Shown: positions 26,918-36,677 of the stretch, one piece after another
Numbering within the stretch: position 1 is the stretch's first letter
How the letters are laid out: each line of letters starts with the position of its first letter
From: Paenibacillus agaridevorans
GTDB taxonomy: Bacteria > Bacillota > Bacilli > Paenibacillales > Paenibacillaceae
Direction of reading: 5' to 3'
Assembly: GCF_003112455.1 (NCBI RefSeq)
Contig: NZ_BDQX01000028.1
Location: 87,206 to 151,205, forward strand
Length of the DNA: 64,000 nucleotides
The notes under the pieces: generated by a model
Seen by the model: only the letters and a program-made list of their open reading frames with translations
Database searches by the model: none
What the model was told of the DNA's origin: nothing
Program-made: the position numbers and the translations under genes

Positions 26918-28996
26918 ATGTCTAAAGCAACATGGATATGGTATCCCGGAGATTTCGAAATTTGGCTAAATGAAAAGGTACATATACGGCGCAAGGTACG
27001 TGGAGCTATCTATCCGGTATTTTGGCGTCTTGACCGGCACTACAGCAGTGTGTCTTTTTGCTGCAACGTTGATTTAAAGCAGGAGGAGGAGATTTCCATT
27101 TACGCCGATGGAGAGTTTTCTCTCTATTTGGACGGCAAGGACAGCCAGCGTTTCACCCAGTCCAAGCTGCTTGTACCTGCCGGGAAACATGAGATCCGCG
27201 TTGCGGTTTACAATAACGCTGCAGCACCGGCAATATTTATACAGGGAGATACTATAGCGACAAATGCCGATTGGCTGGTAACTTGTCAAGATAAACAGTG
27301 GCATCAAGCTGGTTTCTGGCATTTTGATCACCCCGATCATCCCCCTTCTGCCTACAAACTAGCAACAACGGAGATTTTCCCAGAACGGCTAGAAAAAAAA
27401 CAAGAAGGCTGGGTCGTTGATTTTGGCAAGGAATCAATCGGTTATCTGAAAATCAACCAAGCAACAGGTCATGGCGGCCTCACTATCTATTATGGCGAAT
27501 CGTTGGAAGAAGCATTGGACGATGAAAACTGTCTTCAAACCGACTCCTGTCTGTTGCATGAATCTTCTCCGCAAAACTACAACTTTCCCGAGTCGAGAGC
27601 ATTCAGGTATGTGCGTGTTCAGGCTGACAAAAGCCGGGAGAAGGAGCTCCAGATCGCTTCTATATCCATGTTATATGAATATTTGCCCGTTCAAGATCGC
27701 GGCCACTTTCAATGCTCGGATGAAACCTTGAATAAAATATGGGAAACCTCGCTTTACACGCTGCGGCTCAACACCAGGGAGTTTTTCCTTGATGGTATTA
27801 AACGGGATCGCTGGGTATGGTCAGGGGACGCATATCAGTCGTTTTTAATGAATTATTATAGTTATTTTGATATAGACATCGTTAAGAGAACACTAATTTC
27901 CCTTCGAGGCAAGGATCCGATCACCACCCACATTAACACTATTCTGGATTATAGCTTTTATTGGTTTATTGGCCTGTATGATTATTTTGTTCACACAGGA
28001 GATGAAGCATTTATACGAGCCCATTATGGTTCAATGGTAAGTCTGATGGATTATTGTTTGACACGTCTCAATCAAGACGGATTAATTGAAGGACATGAGA
28101 TCGATTGGGTATTTGTAGACTGGGCGGATATAGATAATCAGGGGGCTGTTTGCTTTGAACAGTTACTTTTCTGCAGAAGTCTTGAAGCTATGACTCTATT
28201 TGCGGGGCTTGCCAATGATCCCTCTCGCGAACGACAATATCAAAATTTGGCTGTAGACATCAAGCAAAAAACGTTTGACCTGTATTGGAATAATGAACTC
28301 GGGGGGCTTGTTCATCAATATAAAGATGGACAACAAGGCGCACAAATGACTAAACATGCCAGCATGTTTGCCTTGCTGCTTGGTTATCTGAACAATGAGC
28401 AAAAAGAAAGCGTCAAGCAGAACATACTGTTAAATCCAAACATACAAGCCATTACAACACCGTATATGCGTTTCTATGAGCTGGCCGCTTTATGCGAAAT
28501 TGGCGAGCACAAACATGTAACAAATGAAATGATCAACTATTGGGGAGGCATGCTCGCACTGGGCGCAACCACCTTCTGGGAGACTTATGATCCAACGGCA
28601 AAGGATTTACAGCATTACGAGATGTACGGCTTGCCTTACGGCAAAAGCCTGTGCCATGCCTGGGGGGCAAGTCCTATATACTTGCTAGGCAAATACTATA
28701 TTGGCGTTAAACCTTCGGCAACCGGTTACGCCACCTATGATATTGAACCAAATCTTGGCGGCCTGGGCTGGATAAAAGGTACAGTCCCTATCCATAATGG
28801 CGAAGTCAGGCTGTATATGGATACGACCTCCATACGCATAACAGCTACAACTGGGTCGGGGACTTTGCGTATCCATAGCTTAATGATGCCAAGCACAAAT
28901 AAAAATGGCTGCATCACTCCGCTCGGCAATGATGTCTATGAAATCGAGATCGTTGGCAACGGGCAAGAAACCGTCATCCAATATCTGACCCTATAA
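26918..28996 (+). CDS. GH78-like alpha-L-rhamnosidase family protein
   Basis: 692 aa. N-terminal beta domains (to about 270) are followed by an (alpha/alpha)6 catalytic domain. The signature DGIKRDRWVWSGDAYQS, with the acidic residue typical of family 78, is present, as are EIDWVFVDWADID and the WGGMLALGATTFWE motif near the catalytic Glu. A C-terminal beta domain ends the protein. The family removes terminal rhamnose from glycans. No signal peptide, so it probably acts on imported oligosaccharides. ATG 26918 has AAGGAG; the frame is open upstream. Its 3' end is duplicated at 12049-12150. Confidence 0.85.
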   Translation: MSKATWIWYPGDFEIWLNEKVHIRRKVRGAIYPVFWRLDRHYSSVSFCCNVDLKQEEEISIYADGEFSLYLDGKDSQRFTQSKLLVPAGKHEIRVAVYNNAAAPAIFIQGDTIATNADWLVTCQDKQWHQAGFWHFDHPDHPPSAYKLATTEIFPERLEKKQEGWVVDFGKESIGYLKINQATGHGGLTIYYGESLEEALDDENCLQTDSCLLHESSPQNYNFPESRAFRYVRVQADKSREKELQIASISMLYEYLPVQDRGHFQCSDETLNKIWETSLYTLRLNTREFFLDGIKRDRWVWSGDAYQSFLMNYYSYFDIDIVKRTLISLRGKDPITTHINTILDYSFYWFIGLYDYFVHTGDEAFIRAHYGSMVSLMDYCLTRLNQDGLIEGHEIDWVFVDWADIDNQGAVCFEQLLFCRSLEAMTLFAGLANDPSRERQYQNLAVDIKQKTFDLYWNNELGGLVHQYKDGQQGAQMTKHASMFALLLGYLNNEQKESVKQNILLNPNIQAITTPYMRFYELAALCEIGEHKHVTNEMINYWGGMLALGATTFWETYDPTAKDLQHYEMYGLPYGKSLCHAWGASPIYLLGKYYIGVKPSATGYATYDIEPNLGGLGWIKGTVPIHNGEVRLYMDTTSIRITATTGSGTLRIHSLMMPSTNKNGCITPLGNDVYEIEIVGNGQETVIQYLTL

Positions 28997-29002
28997 ATCG
29001 AA

Positions 29003-29045
29003 ACAGCGACAGTCAAAGGACAATAAAGTCCTGGACTGTCGCTGT
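29003..29045 (+). terminator. Terminator hairpin of the GH78-like gene (copy 2)
   Basis: ACAGCGACAGTC (29003-29014) pairs with GACTGTCGCTGT (29034-29045), inner AGGAC/GTCCT. It starts 6 bp after the stop codon and is nearly identical to 12104-12146. Confidence 0.75.
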
Positions 29046-29082
29046 GTTATCACTTATGTCTCTGGTATCCTGACCCCCGGTA

Positions 29083-30525
29083 TCAGACCCCCGATACCGG
29101 GACAATGTTTCTGAGCCCGTTCAGCTGCTCTTCGATGCGTTTGCATGCGTCCTCTGGCGTCTCCATATTGGCCCACAGCAAGCTGAGCTCCTTCTGAACA
29201 AGCTCGAGCTCCGACTGGCTAAGCGACAAATCGCGGAGCGTCGATGCATACGGCAGTACCTCTAGGAATACGTTGTAGCATTCCGGATGAATGTCGGGGT
29301 CGAGGAGCCCATCATCCTCCGCGACCTCGCGCAGAATCGGGATCGTGCAGCCCTGCTGCTTCAACATCGTCTGGGCGGTCTTGCTCGTCATAAAGGTAAT
29401 GAAGTCCTTGGCAATCTCGGGCTGATTCGTCTGGCGATTGATGGCCAGGCTGCCTCCGATCAGCAAAGTAGCAGGCTTCTTCCGCTGCGGCAGCGGCAGT
29501 ACATCCCAGCGAAGATCATGACCGCGGAACTCGTTCATAAAGTAATAGGTTGTGAGAATCATCGCTACGCGTTCCTTCTTGAACAAGCCCTCCGCCAAAT
29601 AGCTGCTGCCGTGCGAATAGATCGGTGAAACCTGATGCTTATACATCAGGTCGACGCAGAACTGCAGCGCTTCAACATTATTGGATTCGGAGAATACGGA
29701 TGCTCGGCCGTCCTTCTCAATGAATCTGCCGTCATTTTGAAGCATAAATACGGGCCAGCGGTTCGGCGATGCGGAGAAGCAGAAGCCGAATCGATCGATA
29801 ACCTCGTTATCCTTGCGCTGCACGGTGCATCGCTCCGCCAAGCTCAGCAGATCGGACCAATCCTTCATCGAATCATGCAGCTCGGCGCTTGCGTCCTTGA
29901 TCAGCCGCTCATTATAACAAATGACAGTCGGCGAAAACACGATCGGCGTCGATACCACTTCTCCCTGCACCGTAAACATGTCGAATACTTTCTGGTAGCT
30001 ATCCCGCTCGATATCGATACCGGCAGGCATATAGGGCATCAAGATGTCCAAATGATCCTTCTCGATCAAATGGCGAATATGAATATCAGAGAGAATGAAC
30101 ACATCGGGTCCAAACCCGTAATTGATAAGATGAACCAAATTATTAATATATTCTGCCTCTGTCAGAAGCAGAAGCTCTACCTTGACATAAGGATGCGTTT
30201 GCTCATACAAAGCAATCAGATTACGAATGATATCAAGCTCGTAGGACGTGGAGAACCAAGCGACGGTCAATGTCTCGCGCTTAAGATCCTCGCCCGGAAT
30301 GCGCACTCGGTTGCCCTTGCCCGCAATCTTCTCGATAAGGCCTTCGTCGACAAGCTTAGCCAACACCTTGCGAACCGACACGCGGCTGATCTCGTACTTC
30401 TCGCTAAGCGTATTCTCGGGCAAAATAAATTCGCCAGGAAGAAGACTGCCTGTAAGAATCTCATTTCGCAACTCCTGCTGTAATCGGTTATACCGATCTT
30501 CAAAACTATTGGTACGTTTCAGCAT
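29083..30525 (-). CDS. GntR-type regulator fused to a solute-binding domain
   Basis: 480 aa. Residues about 5-75 are a GntR winged helix (LRNEILTGSLLPGEFILPEN; EKYEISRVSVRKVLAKLVDE; GLIEKIAGKGNRVRI). Residues about 85-470 resemble a family 1 sugar-binding protein (LTVAWFSTSYELDIIRNLIA; PDVFILSDIHI; LAINRQTNQPEIAKDFITFM), without a signal peptide. The import-type receptor therefore seems to have been reused as a cytoplasmic effector domain. ATG 30525 has GAGGGGAG upstream. Last gene of the third locus, about 110 nt after the esterase gene; a probable autoregulator of that locus. Confidence 0.85.
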   Translation of the reverse strand: MLKRTNSFEDRYNRLQQELRNEILTGSLLPGEFILPENTLSEKYEISRVSVRKVLAKLVDEGLIEKIAGKGNRVRIPGEDLKRETLTVAWFSTSYELDIIRNLIALYEQTHPYVKVELLLLTEAEYINNLVHLINYGFGPDVFILSDIHIRHLIEKDHLDILMPYMPAGIDIERDSYQKVFDMFTVQGEVVSTPIVFSPTVICYNERLIKDASAELHDSMKDWSDLLSLAERCTVQRKDNEVIDRFGFCFSASPNRWPVFMLQNDGRFIEKDGRASVFSESNNVEALQFCVDLMYKHQVSPIYSHGSSYLAEGLFKKERVAMILTTYYFMNEFRGHDLRWDVLPLPQRKKPATLLIGGSLAINRQTNQPEIAKDFITFMTSKTAQTMLKQQGCTIPILREVAEDDGLLDPDIHPECYNVFLEVLPYASTLRDLSLSQSELELVQKELSLLWANMETPEDACKRIEEQLNGLRNIVPVSGV

Positions 30526-30635
30526 GCCGACCGGCTCCCCTCTCTGCCGCATTCACGACAGTCCATATCCACCAGCTATATCTTCCTTATATTGTATATT
30601 AGTCTTCAATATTGTAACATATTTTCACTTGCAGG

Positions 30636-31676
30636 TCATCCTTCCTCAACCGCGTCTTTCAGCCATCGATCAAGAAAAGCATAGGCCGCTTTCCGAATCG
30701 TAGGGGGGAAATCATGACCGCTGTTGCCGAACAGCACCTCAAGCCGGTCTTCTGCTCCGAGCACCCGATACAACTCGCCGAGCTCCGCCAATGCCTTCGC
30801 TGCCGACTGCCAATGCGGGAAGATCCGATCCGACATGCCGCTCCAATTAAAAAATGGTGTCGGAGCTGCAAGCGCGGCGATCTCATGATACTCGAACGGC
30901 ACATAGCCGGACGATAAGCATTCGCTGATTCGCGGCAAATGAGAGAACCAGTCCCTCTGTCCCCAGCGGTTCGGATCGGGATCCCCCGCAAAGGTCGCAA
31001 AGCCGCAGCTTGAGACAACGGCCTTTACTCGGCGATCGAAACCGGCAAGAAAGAAGCCGTTGTAGCCGCCAAGCGAGTGGCCGATCGCCCCTATTCGCGT
31101 CGCGTCCACGAACGGCAAAGCAGACAATACATCCAGGCTTTGCCGATGGTCATGCAGCATCTTCCCGACTGCCGTCGAAGTCGGATGCATGGCGTAAAAT
31201 GGCGCAGTCCGGAATGCTTCTTCGCCCTCGTAGATGCGTTCTCCTGCCGTGATCGTATCTGGCGCCAGCACGACATAGCCCCGCGCTGCAAGCTCCAAGC
31301 CGTACGCCCGATTGGCACGCGCCTCGGACGACGCAACATCGGCTTTGCCAGACGCATGCGTCGGATGCAGCGCTAATATAGCAGGGAACAGAGACTGAGG
31401 CGCCGGATCGTCGCCGGGGATTAGCAAATAGGCGGTTACCTTGTCGCCGAAGCCGGTAGCGTATCGCAAATGTACGCGTACATGATTCGGCTCCCGCACC
31501 GTCTTCAGTATTTCCGGCTGCGGATCAACGGGCGCGGGAAACTCCCCGACATATTCCCTCCATGCCGCCTCAATCTCCGCGCGCCGTTGCCCCCATGCCT
31601 CGGCGGCGCCGGCCTCCTTGCCGATGGCAAGCTTCGGCACGTTGCCTTCATTCAAATCCGATAATCGATACTTCAT
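30636..31676 (-). CDS. Alpha/beta-hydrolase (acetyl-xylan-esterase/dienelactone-hydrolase-like)
   Basis: 346 aa. Nucleophile elbow GHSLGGYNG, an acid in the DRIFPHW strand region, and a C-terminal His in NSGHDFPP form the expected triad. LLIPGDDP...FPAILALHPTH resembles multidomain esterases of sugar loci. No signal peptide. ATG 31676 has AAAGGAGGG and follows the propeller gene by 28 nt. It probably deacylates an imported glycan fragment. Confidence 0.78.
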   Translation of the reverse strand: MKYRLSDLNEGNVPKLAIGKEAGAAEAWGQRRAEIEAAWREYVGEFPAPVDPQPEILKTVREPNHVRVHLRYATGFGDKVTAYLLIPGDDPAPQSLFPAILALHPTHASGKADVASSEARANRAYGLELAARGYVVLAPDTITAGERIYEGEEAFRTAPFYAMHPTSTAVGKMLHDHRQSLDVLSALPFVDATRIGAIGHSLGGYNGFFLAGFDRRVKAVVSSCGFATFAGDPDPNRWGQRDWFSHLPRISECLSSGYVPFEYHEIAALAAPTPFFNWSGMSDRIFPHWQSAAKALAELGELYRVLGAEDRLEVLFGNSGHDFPPTIRKAAYAFLDRWLKDAVEEG

Positions 31677-31704
31677 AAAATCCCTCCTTTCGGCTTTCCG
31701 CTGT

Positions 31705-33546
31705 TTATTCTTCCAATTGATAGCTCCACAGCCGCGAGCCCGATGCAAAGAAAAGCTTGTCCCTGGCGACGGCCAGACCCGCCGTTATGGCAACAGGAGG
31801 CTCCGTCAGCTTCACCACCATGGACAGATCCGGATCAAGGCGGAATATCGCCCCACTGAGCGCACCGTAGATCGTTCCGTTCGGATCGGCTGCGAGACCG
31901 ACCCGCACCGGCGAACCCCACTCCGACAAATCCGCTTCGGCGCAAAGCCTTTCCTCCCCAGGGTCGAACACAAAGTAACGAGAAGCCTCGGTCATGCCAT
32001 GAATACGTCCCTTGCGGTCTGCATAAATCCAGACGATCTCCCGCGCTTCTACGGGAGACCATACCCCATTCACCGTTCGGCTATCCCAGTGCAGCCGATA
32101 CAGCTTGGCTCTCGTCTCCTTAGGCGCAGCTCCGCCCGGCGTCTCGATACTGGTGGCCCCGAATATATGACCCGACTGGCCTTCCGCAAGACTGATCGTG
32201 CTCTGGAAGGGAACTACCTGGTCATGCGTCAAAAGCATGTCCTCGCCCGTCGTTATATTGTAGAGGCATAAGCCTCCTCCGACAGCGCCGTAGCCAGGAT
32301 AACCGCCATACAACACGTGCTCCCCGTCCGAATGCGCCAGCGCGCAGCGTGGGCGGTGCACCTCAGGGTGACTGGCAACAAGGCGCGGATTGCGCGCTTG
32401 GTTCGGATCCCCGGCTTCGGCCCGGACAGGAAGCCTCGTATCCATCAGATGCAGGTGCCCTCCCGGATAAGCGGCTCCGGCTAGCATCGGACCAACTGAA
32501 GCATAGGCGCACAGGTTGCCGCCGCCGCCGAATTCAATGACTTGCCCTCCGAAGCTGCGAAGCCGCTGCTCGCCTGTCTCATATCTAAAGAAGTGAAGCG
32601 GATGGTTGCTCGTTCCGTATACATGCCCGTCCGCTCCCGTACTGAGCGGAGACAGCTGCGCGCCGCCGCATTCGTATAGAAGCGGAATCATACGCGTGCT
32701 TGATCCCTCCATCGCCCGCAGCCTCAGCTCTCGTTCGGCCAGATCATGCTTCTCGATTTTCCATGCGCCCGATAGCTGACGATGCAGCCGATAAAACGCC
32801 GCTCCGGAATATAAAGAAGGCGGGACATCGCGCCAATGAACCGGCGTTGCCTGCCCGCCGCGAAGCCGCATCCAGCGGTATCGTTCCGGCGTCTCCGCTT
32901 CCCGCAAATCGGCGAATGCCCAATGACCGTACACGGAACCGTCCGCAGCCGCGTAAACAACGCCCATCCCCCGCGTCCGCTCCTCCGTCGGGACAAGCTG
33001 AACCGTGCGTCCATCGGACGGCCGAAAGGCGATCAGTCCCCTCCGTTCTGTGCCGATGCCCGCATACACCCAGCCTGCTTCATCAACCGCGAGATGACTC
33101 GGGTACTTTTCCTCTGCATCAAGCTGGCCTAACGGAATAACCCGTCTCTCCGAAGGCACATAACCAAACAATCTGCAATGAGGATAGGCCGCAAAATATA
33201 TCGTACCCTCCGCCGACTCCGCATAGCTGAAGCCGACCAGTTCACCCTCCATGCCGACATCCTCGGCATGAAGGAAGCTGCAATCGAACGGATCGAACGC
33301 CATGAACTGCGTCCCGGCTCCGGCATAGAACATGCCTTCCGAACTGGCAAAGCACATATATGGATATTCCGTGTTGCCATTCGGGAACGGAACCTGCGTG
33401 CAGCGTTCCGTTGCCGGGTCGACAACGAGCAGAAATCCCTTCGCCAGAATGACGACGCGCTCGTCGCCGTTGCGGCTTCGGCATACCGCAGCCGTTCGCG
33501 ACTCTACCACAGGCGCAGGAACGCCATGCTCTGTATACTGCTGCAT
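31705..33546 (-). CDS. Beta-propeller protein of unknown function
   Basis: 613 aa. Repeats of about 50 aa with strands such as GWVYAGIGTERRGLIAFRP, GHVYGTSNHPLHFFRY and GTIYGALSGAIFRLD give a propeller pattern related to WD/PQQ/NHL types. I recognise no catalytic motif. No signal peptide, so cytoplasmic. The start is uncertain: ATG 33546 has GGATGGTGA before it; 33555 and 33573 are also possible. It lies 46 nt after the DegT-family aminotransferase gene. A sugar lyase, lactonase or isomerase role would fit the context but is not shown. Confidence 0.6.
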   Translation of the reverse strand: MQQYTEHGVPAPVVESRTAAVCRSRNGDERVVILAKGFLLVVDPATERCTQVPFPNGNTEYPYMCFASSEGMFYAGAGTQFMAFDPFDCSFLHAEDVGMEGELVGFSYAESAEGTIYFAAYPHCRLFGYVPSERRVIPLGQLDAEEKYPSHLAVDEAGWVYAGIGTERRGLIAFRPSDGRTVQLVPTEERTRGMGVVYAAADGSVYGHWAFADLREAETPERYRWMRLRGGQATPVHWRDVPPSLYSGAAFYRLHRQLSGAWKIEKHDLAERELRLRAMEGSSTRMIPLLYECGGAQLSPLSTGADGHVYGTSNHPLHFFRYETGEQRLRSFGGQVIEFGGGGNLCAYASVGPMLAGAAYPGGHLHLMDTRLPVRAEAGDPNQARNPRLVASHPEVHRPRCALAHSDGEHVLYGGYPGYGAVGGGLCLYNITTGEDMLLTHDQVVPFQSTISLAEGQSGHIFGATSIETPGGAAPKETRAKLYRLHWDSRTVNGVWSPVEAREIVWIYADRKGRIHGMTEASRYFVFDPGEERLCAEADLSEWGSPVRVGLAADPNGTIYGALSGAIFRLDPDLSMVVKLTEPPVAITAGLAVARDKLFFASGSRLWSYQLEE

Positions 33547-33592
33547 GCTCACCATCCCATTTTCACAAGTCATCGATTTCGCTTTCGCAGAT

Positions 33593-34834
33593 TTACTTTT
33601 TGTAATACGATGCGACCTTGCGCACCCCTCGAATAATATCTTCTGCATCTGTATCCGAATAAAACTCTTTGATCGGAATTTGTATGGCTGTCTCTAAAAT
33701 TTCTTCGGCTACCGGGCAATCTCCTTGTTGATACGAACGATCCGTCAGATCAAACGGGAAGTGGCTGTTCAGATAGGCCTGCTTCCGCTGGAACAACGGC
33801 TGCTTGTAGACCACTTGCGGGATATAGCCGGGCCGGCTCGGAATCCCCTCCGCTTCAAGAGCCTCGCTGAATTGCTGCCTCGTGCAGGATAAGGCGGACA
33901 AGTCAAGCCTCATCATGTAGAACCAATACGTGCAGGCCCCGCCTTCAGTCACCTGATGAACATGTATGCCCGGAGTTCCGCGCAGTCCTTCGGTAATCCG
34001 ATCGCCGATCGTCTGCCGACGTTCGCAAATCCATGACAGCTTTTTCAGCTGCGCGATGCCGACAGCGCCTTGCAATTCGGTCATTCGATAGTTGGGGGCA
34101 ACGTAATGGAGCTCGCGCTGCACCTCTGTCCCGAATCGATGATAGTTTTTGTCCGCGAAGCCGTGTGTCCGATAATAGTCTGTCTCCTCGCCGGAATTCA
34201 CCGTAACCATGCCGCCGTCGCCGGTCGATATATGTTTGAAATCATTGGTGCTAAAGCAGCCATAATCGCCAAATGTACCCGCATAACGCCCCTTGTACCG
34301 GGTCAAGTAGGCTTGAGCGCAATCTTCGATCACCTTAAGGTTGTGACGCTGCGCAATCGCCATGATCGCATCCATGTCGCAAGGATTGCCGGCCAGGTGA
34401 ACAACGACAATCGCCTTCGTGCGCGGCGTAATTCGCGCCTCGACAGATGCGGGATCCAGGTTGTACGTATGCGGATCCAGATCGGCGAATACCGGGATGG
34501 CATTCTGGTATAGAATGCCAATCAGCGTTCCTTGGTCCGTAATGGGACTCGTAATAACCTCATCGCCAACGGTTACGCCCGCCGCGCCGAGCGCCACATG
34601 AATCGCCGCCGTTCCGGACGATGTCGCAACGCTGTGCTTTACACCGTAGATGGCATTAAAGTCATCAAGAAACGTTTTGACCTTATTGCCAAAATGATAA
34701 AACAGCGTCTCTTGCTCCAGCGCCTCCAGAAGCTCGCGAGCCTCCTCGACCCCGAATCGTTTGCCTGTGCTAAATGCGGTCGTCTTCGTCTTTGGCCCGC
34801 CCAACAGCGCGAGCTCCTCCGTCTTGCTTATCAT
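33593..34834 (-). CDS. DegT/DnrJ/EryC1-family PLP aminotransferase
   Basis: 413 aa. The family's PLP-binding pattern is visible: SSGTAAIHVAL, VIEDCAQAY, and the Lys of STNDFKHISTGDGGM. These enzymes aminate ketosugars, or dehydrate them in some branches. ATG 34834 has AAAGGGG 8 nt upstream. It sits between the deacetylase-like and propeller genes. In a catabolic locus it may handle an amino sugar or work in reverse; members of this kind in ABC operons are poorly known. Confidence 0.85.
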   Translation of the reverse strand: MISKTEELALLGGPKTKTTAFSTGKRFGVEEARELLEALEQETLFYHFGNKVKTFLDDFNAIYGVKHSVATSSGTAAIHVALGAAGVTVGDEVITSPITDQGTLIGILYQNAIPVFADLDPHTYNLDPASVEARITPRTKAIVVVHLAGNPCDMDAIMAIAQRHNLKVIEDCAQAYLTRYKGRYAGTFGDYGCFSTNDFKHISTGDGGMVTVNSGEETDYYRTHGFADKNYHRFGTEVQRELHYVAPNYRMTELQGAVGIAQLKKLSWICERRQTIGDRITEGLRGTPGIHVHQVTEGGACTYWFYMMRLDLSALSCTRQQFSEALEAEGIPSRPGYIPQVVYKQPLFQRKQAYLNSHFPFDLTDRSYQQGDCPVAEEILETAIQIPIKEFYSDTDAEDIIRGVRKVASYYKK

Positions 34835-34861
34835 TTCATTGCCCCTTTCGGCCCTTCGGCT

Positions 34862-36595
34862 TTATTGTAATGAGGATAACGCAACGGATTGTTGCCGCGA
34901 TGCTCCTTCGAACTCGACCTGCAGCAAAACGCACGGGAGTCCAAATCGCTTCACCGCGCCCTCGGACGACTCCCCTGCAAGCAGCGGACGATAAGCGGCG
35001 ATTGCCGTTCTTTCGCCTTCTACGCGCAAGCGTCCACCCTCGCCAAGTCCAATAATCCGCAGCCCGCGCTTCACCCTCACCCAGTCATTGATCTCGGCTC
35101 CGGTCCAGAACTCGAATCCGAGCTTCTTCGCTTCGCTTGCCGTAGTCACCAACGCTTTCCGAACCTCCGGCAGCTCATGAATATGCTTTTGATGATAAAG
35201 AAAATGCGCGACACCGCGAACCTCCATAACCTTCTCCAGGAAAGGCGCAATAACAGACGTATCCGATAAAGCCGGATGCATCAGATCCTGCGTCAAGAAT
35301 CCAATTTCCAGCACATCGTAGAGACGATTGTATTCGTCCGCCCAGGCGATCGGGAAGTACGGATGGCTTGTGCAGAACGGGAATCCAACATTCCCCTTTT
35401 TGCTTGGACCGCGTGTTTGGTCGGACTGAATCCCGGCCTCCTCGCACCAGCGGAACAGCTCGCCCCAGCCTTCAAACCTCGTATAGTGATTTTTATTGGA
35501 TGTTGCCGCCGGAAGACCGGTTGCCTTCTTGAACCAGGACGCTTGGCGATTAAATTCCTCTTGCGACCAAATGCCTTGCTCTATCTCCAGAGCGTTATAA
35601 TGAAGCGCAAGCTCATGACCCGCCTCCCGTATCATCGGATACAGTTCTGGGGAATATCCCGGTTCAATCATGCACCATGTCGATCTTACGCCGCATTCGC
35701 TTAACACCTCGAGAGTCGTCCGGCCCGCATCGTCGCTATTAAAGTCGCTGTCATGCGAGATCATAGCAACCGCCTCGACTCCCGCCGGCCAGTAGTCGAC
35801 GAAGGGCACAATCAGATCGGAGGCCGATGCCGCGGACAGAAGCTGATGCATAAACGCCTCTCGCCAATAATCGGCGTACGGATGCTCATAATAGGGCATA
35901 CCCGTTGCCGTGTGCGTTCTGTCGGCTTCCCAGTCCAATTGGCATTGGTCGTCCGCCTTCAGAATCCCTTCATTGAGGGCCCCTGATCCGTCCTGCGCCG
36001 GAATGCCGTCTTCATAGACGGGCAGCTCGCCTTGCTGAAGTCGTACGATCAGAGTAGGAATATCTACGGCCCAGCGGGCGATTATCCCCTTGCCAACCCG
36101 GAACGTCTGCAGAAGCGGCCCAGCGACGGCGCCATCTGCAGCTCCGACGCGAACCATGCCGTCTTCCTCGCAAGAAAGCGCAAGCGAACCCGCATCCGAG
36201 GACGTATGCAGCCATGGACGCGCCCGAAAGTATCGCATCGGGCGACCGCCGCCAGGCTCGCCTGATAGTGATGCATAGCCAACCGGCACCTCCTGCAGCT
36301 GCCGGCAGCCGAGCCGAGCCGCCAAGTATGGCAAACCCGCGAAGGAAATGACGATACCTCCTCGCTCTGCGAAGTCCCATAGACTGCTTTCCGATTCCAT
36401 ACCGCCGGTAAGCGCCGCAATAACTATATCAAAATCGCCAGCGTCCATTTCGTCCGCCGAGTCGAAGCTCCTGAATGGAATACCCGCAAACGTCATCAGC
36501 TCCTGGATGTAGAGCTGAAAAACGTTAGCATGATGCTGGTGAATACGAGCCGTAGCCAGCGAATCGAGATAAATTCCGATTTTTGCCATTTTCAT
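34862..36595 (-). CDS. Polysaccharide-deacetylase-like protein (NodB-type fold)
   Basis: 577 aa. Residues 1 to about 230 look like a glutamine-amidotransferase-like/flavodoxin-type domain (AKIGIYLDSLATARIHQHHA; GDFDIVIAALTGGM). Residues about 270-480 carry NodB-like motifs: AMISHDSDFNSDD (metal Asp) and HELALHYN (two His). The motif-1 variant SHDSD differs from the common TFDDG. No signal peptide, so it would act inside the cell. ATG 36595 follows AAAGGTG. Third-locus operon member after the binding protein. Confidence 0.65.
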   Translation of the reverse strand: MKMAKIGIYLDSLATARIHQHHANVFQLYIQELMTFAGIPFRSFDSADEMDAGDFDIVIAALTGGMESESSLWDFAERGGIVISFAGLPYLAARLGCRQLQEVPVGYASLSGEPGGGRPMRYFRARPWLHTSSDAGSLALSCEEDGMVRVGAADGAVAGPLLQTFRVGKGIIARWAVDIPTLIVRLQQGELPVYEDGIPAQDGSGALNEGILKADDQCQLDWEADRTHTATGMPYYEHPYADYWREAFMHQLLSAASASDLIVPFVDYWPAGVEAVAMISHDSDFNSDDAGRTTLEVLSECGVRSTWCMIEPGYSPELYPMIREAGHELALHYNALEIEQGIWSQEEFNRQASWFKKATGLPAATSNKNHYTRFEGWGELFRWCEEAGIQSDQTRGPSKKGNVGFPFCTSHPYFPIAWADEYNRLYDVLEIGFLTQDLMHPALSDTSVIAPFLEKVMEVRGVAHFLYHQKHIHELPEVRKALVTTASEAKKLGFEFWTGAEINDWVRVKRGLRIIGLGEGGRLRVEGERTAIAAYRPLLAGESSEGAVKRFGLPCVLLQVEFEGASRQQSVALSSLQ

Positions 36596-36642
36596 AGATT
36601 AAACGCACCTTTACTCTTCGTAATAATTTCCATCGATAGCAA

Positions 36643-36667
36643 ATCGGGCTATGATACATAGCCCGAT
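36643..36667 (-). promoter_or_regulatory. Intercistronic hairpin after binding-protein gene, locus 3
   Basis: ATCGGGCTATG (36643-36653) pairs with CATAGCCCGAT (36657-36667) around a 3-nt loop, 10 nt after the binding-protein stop. No U-tract. It occupies the same position as the hairpins at 6195 and 14190. Confidence 0.6.
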
Positions 36668-36677
36668 CCGCTATACG

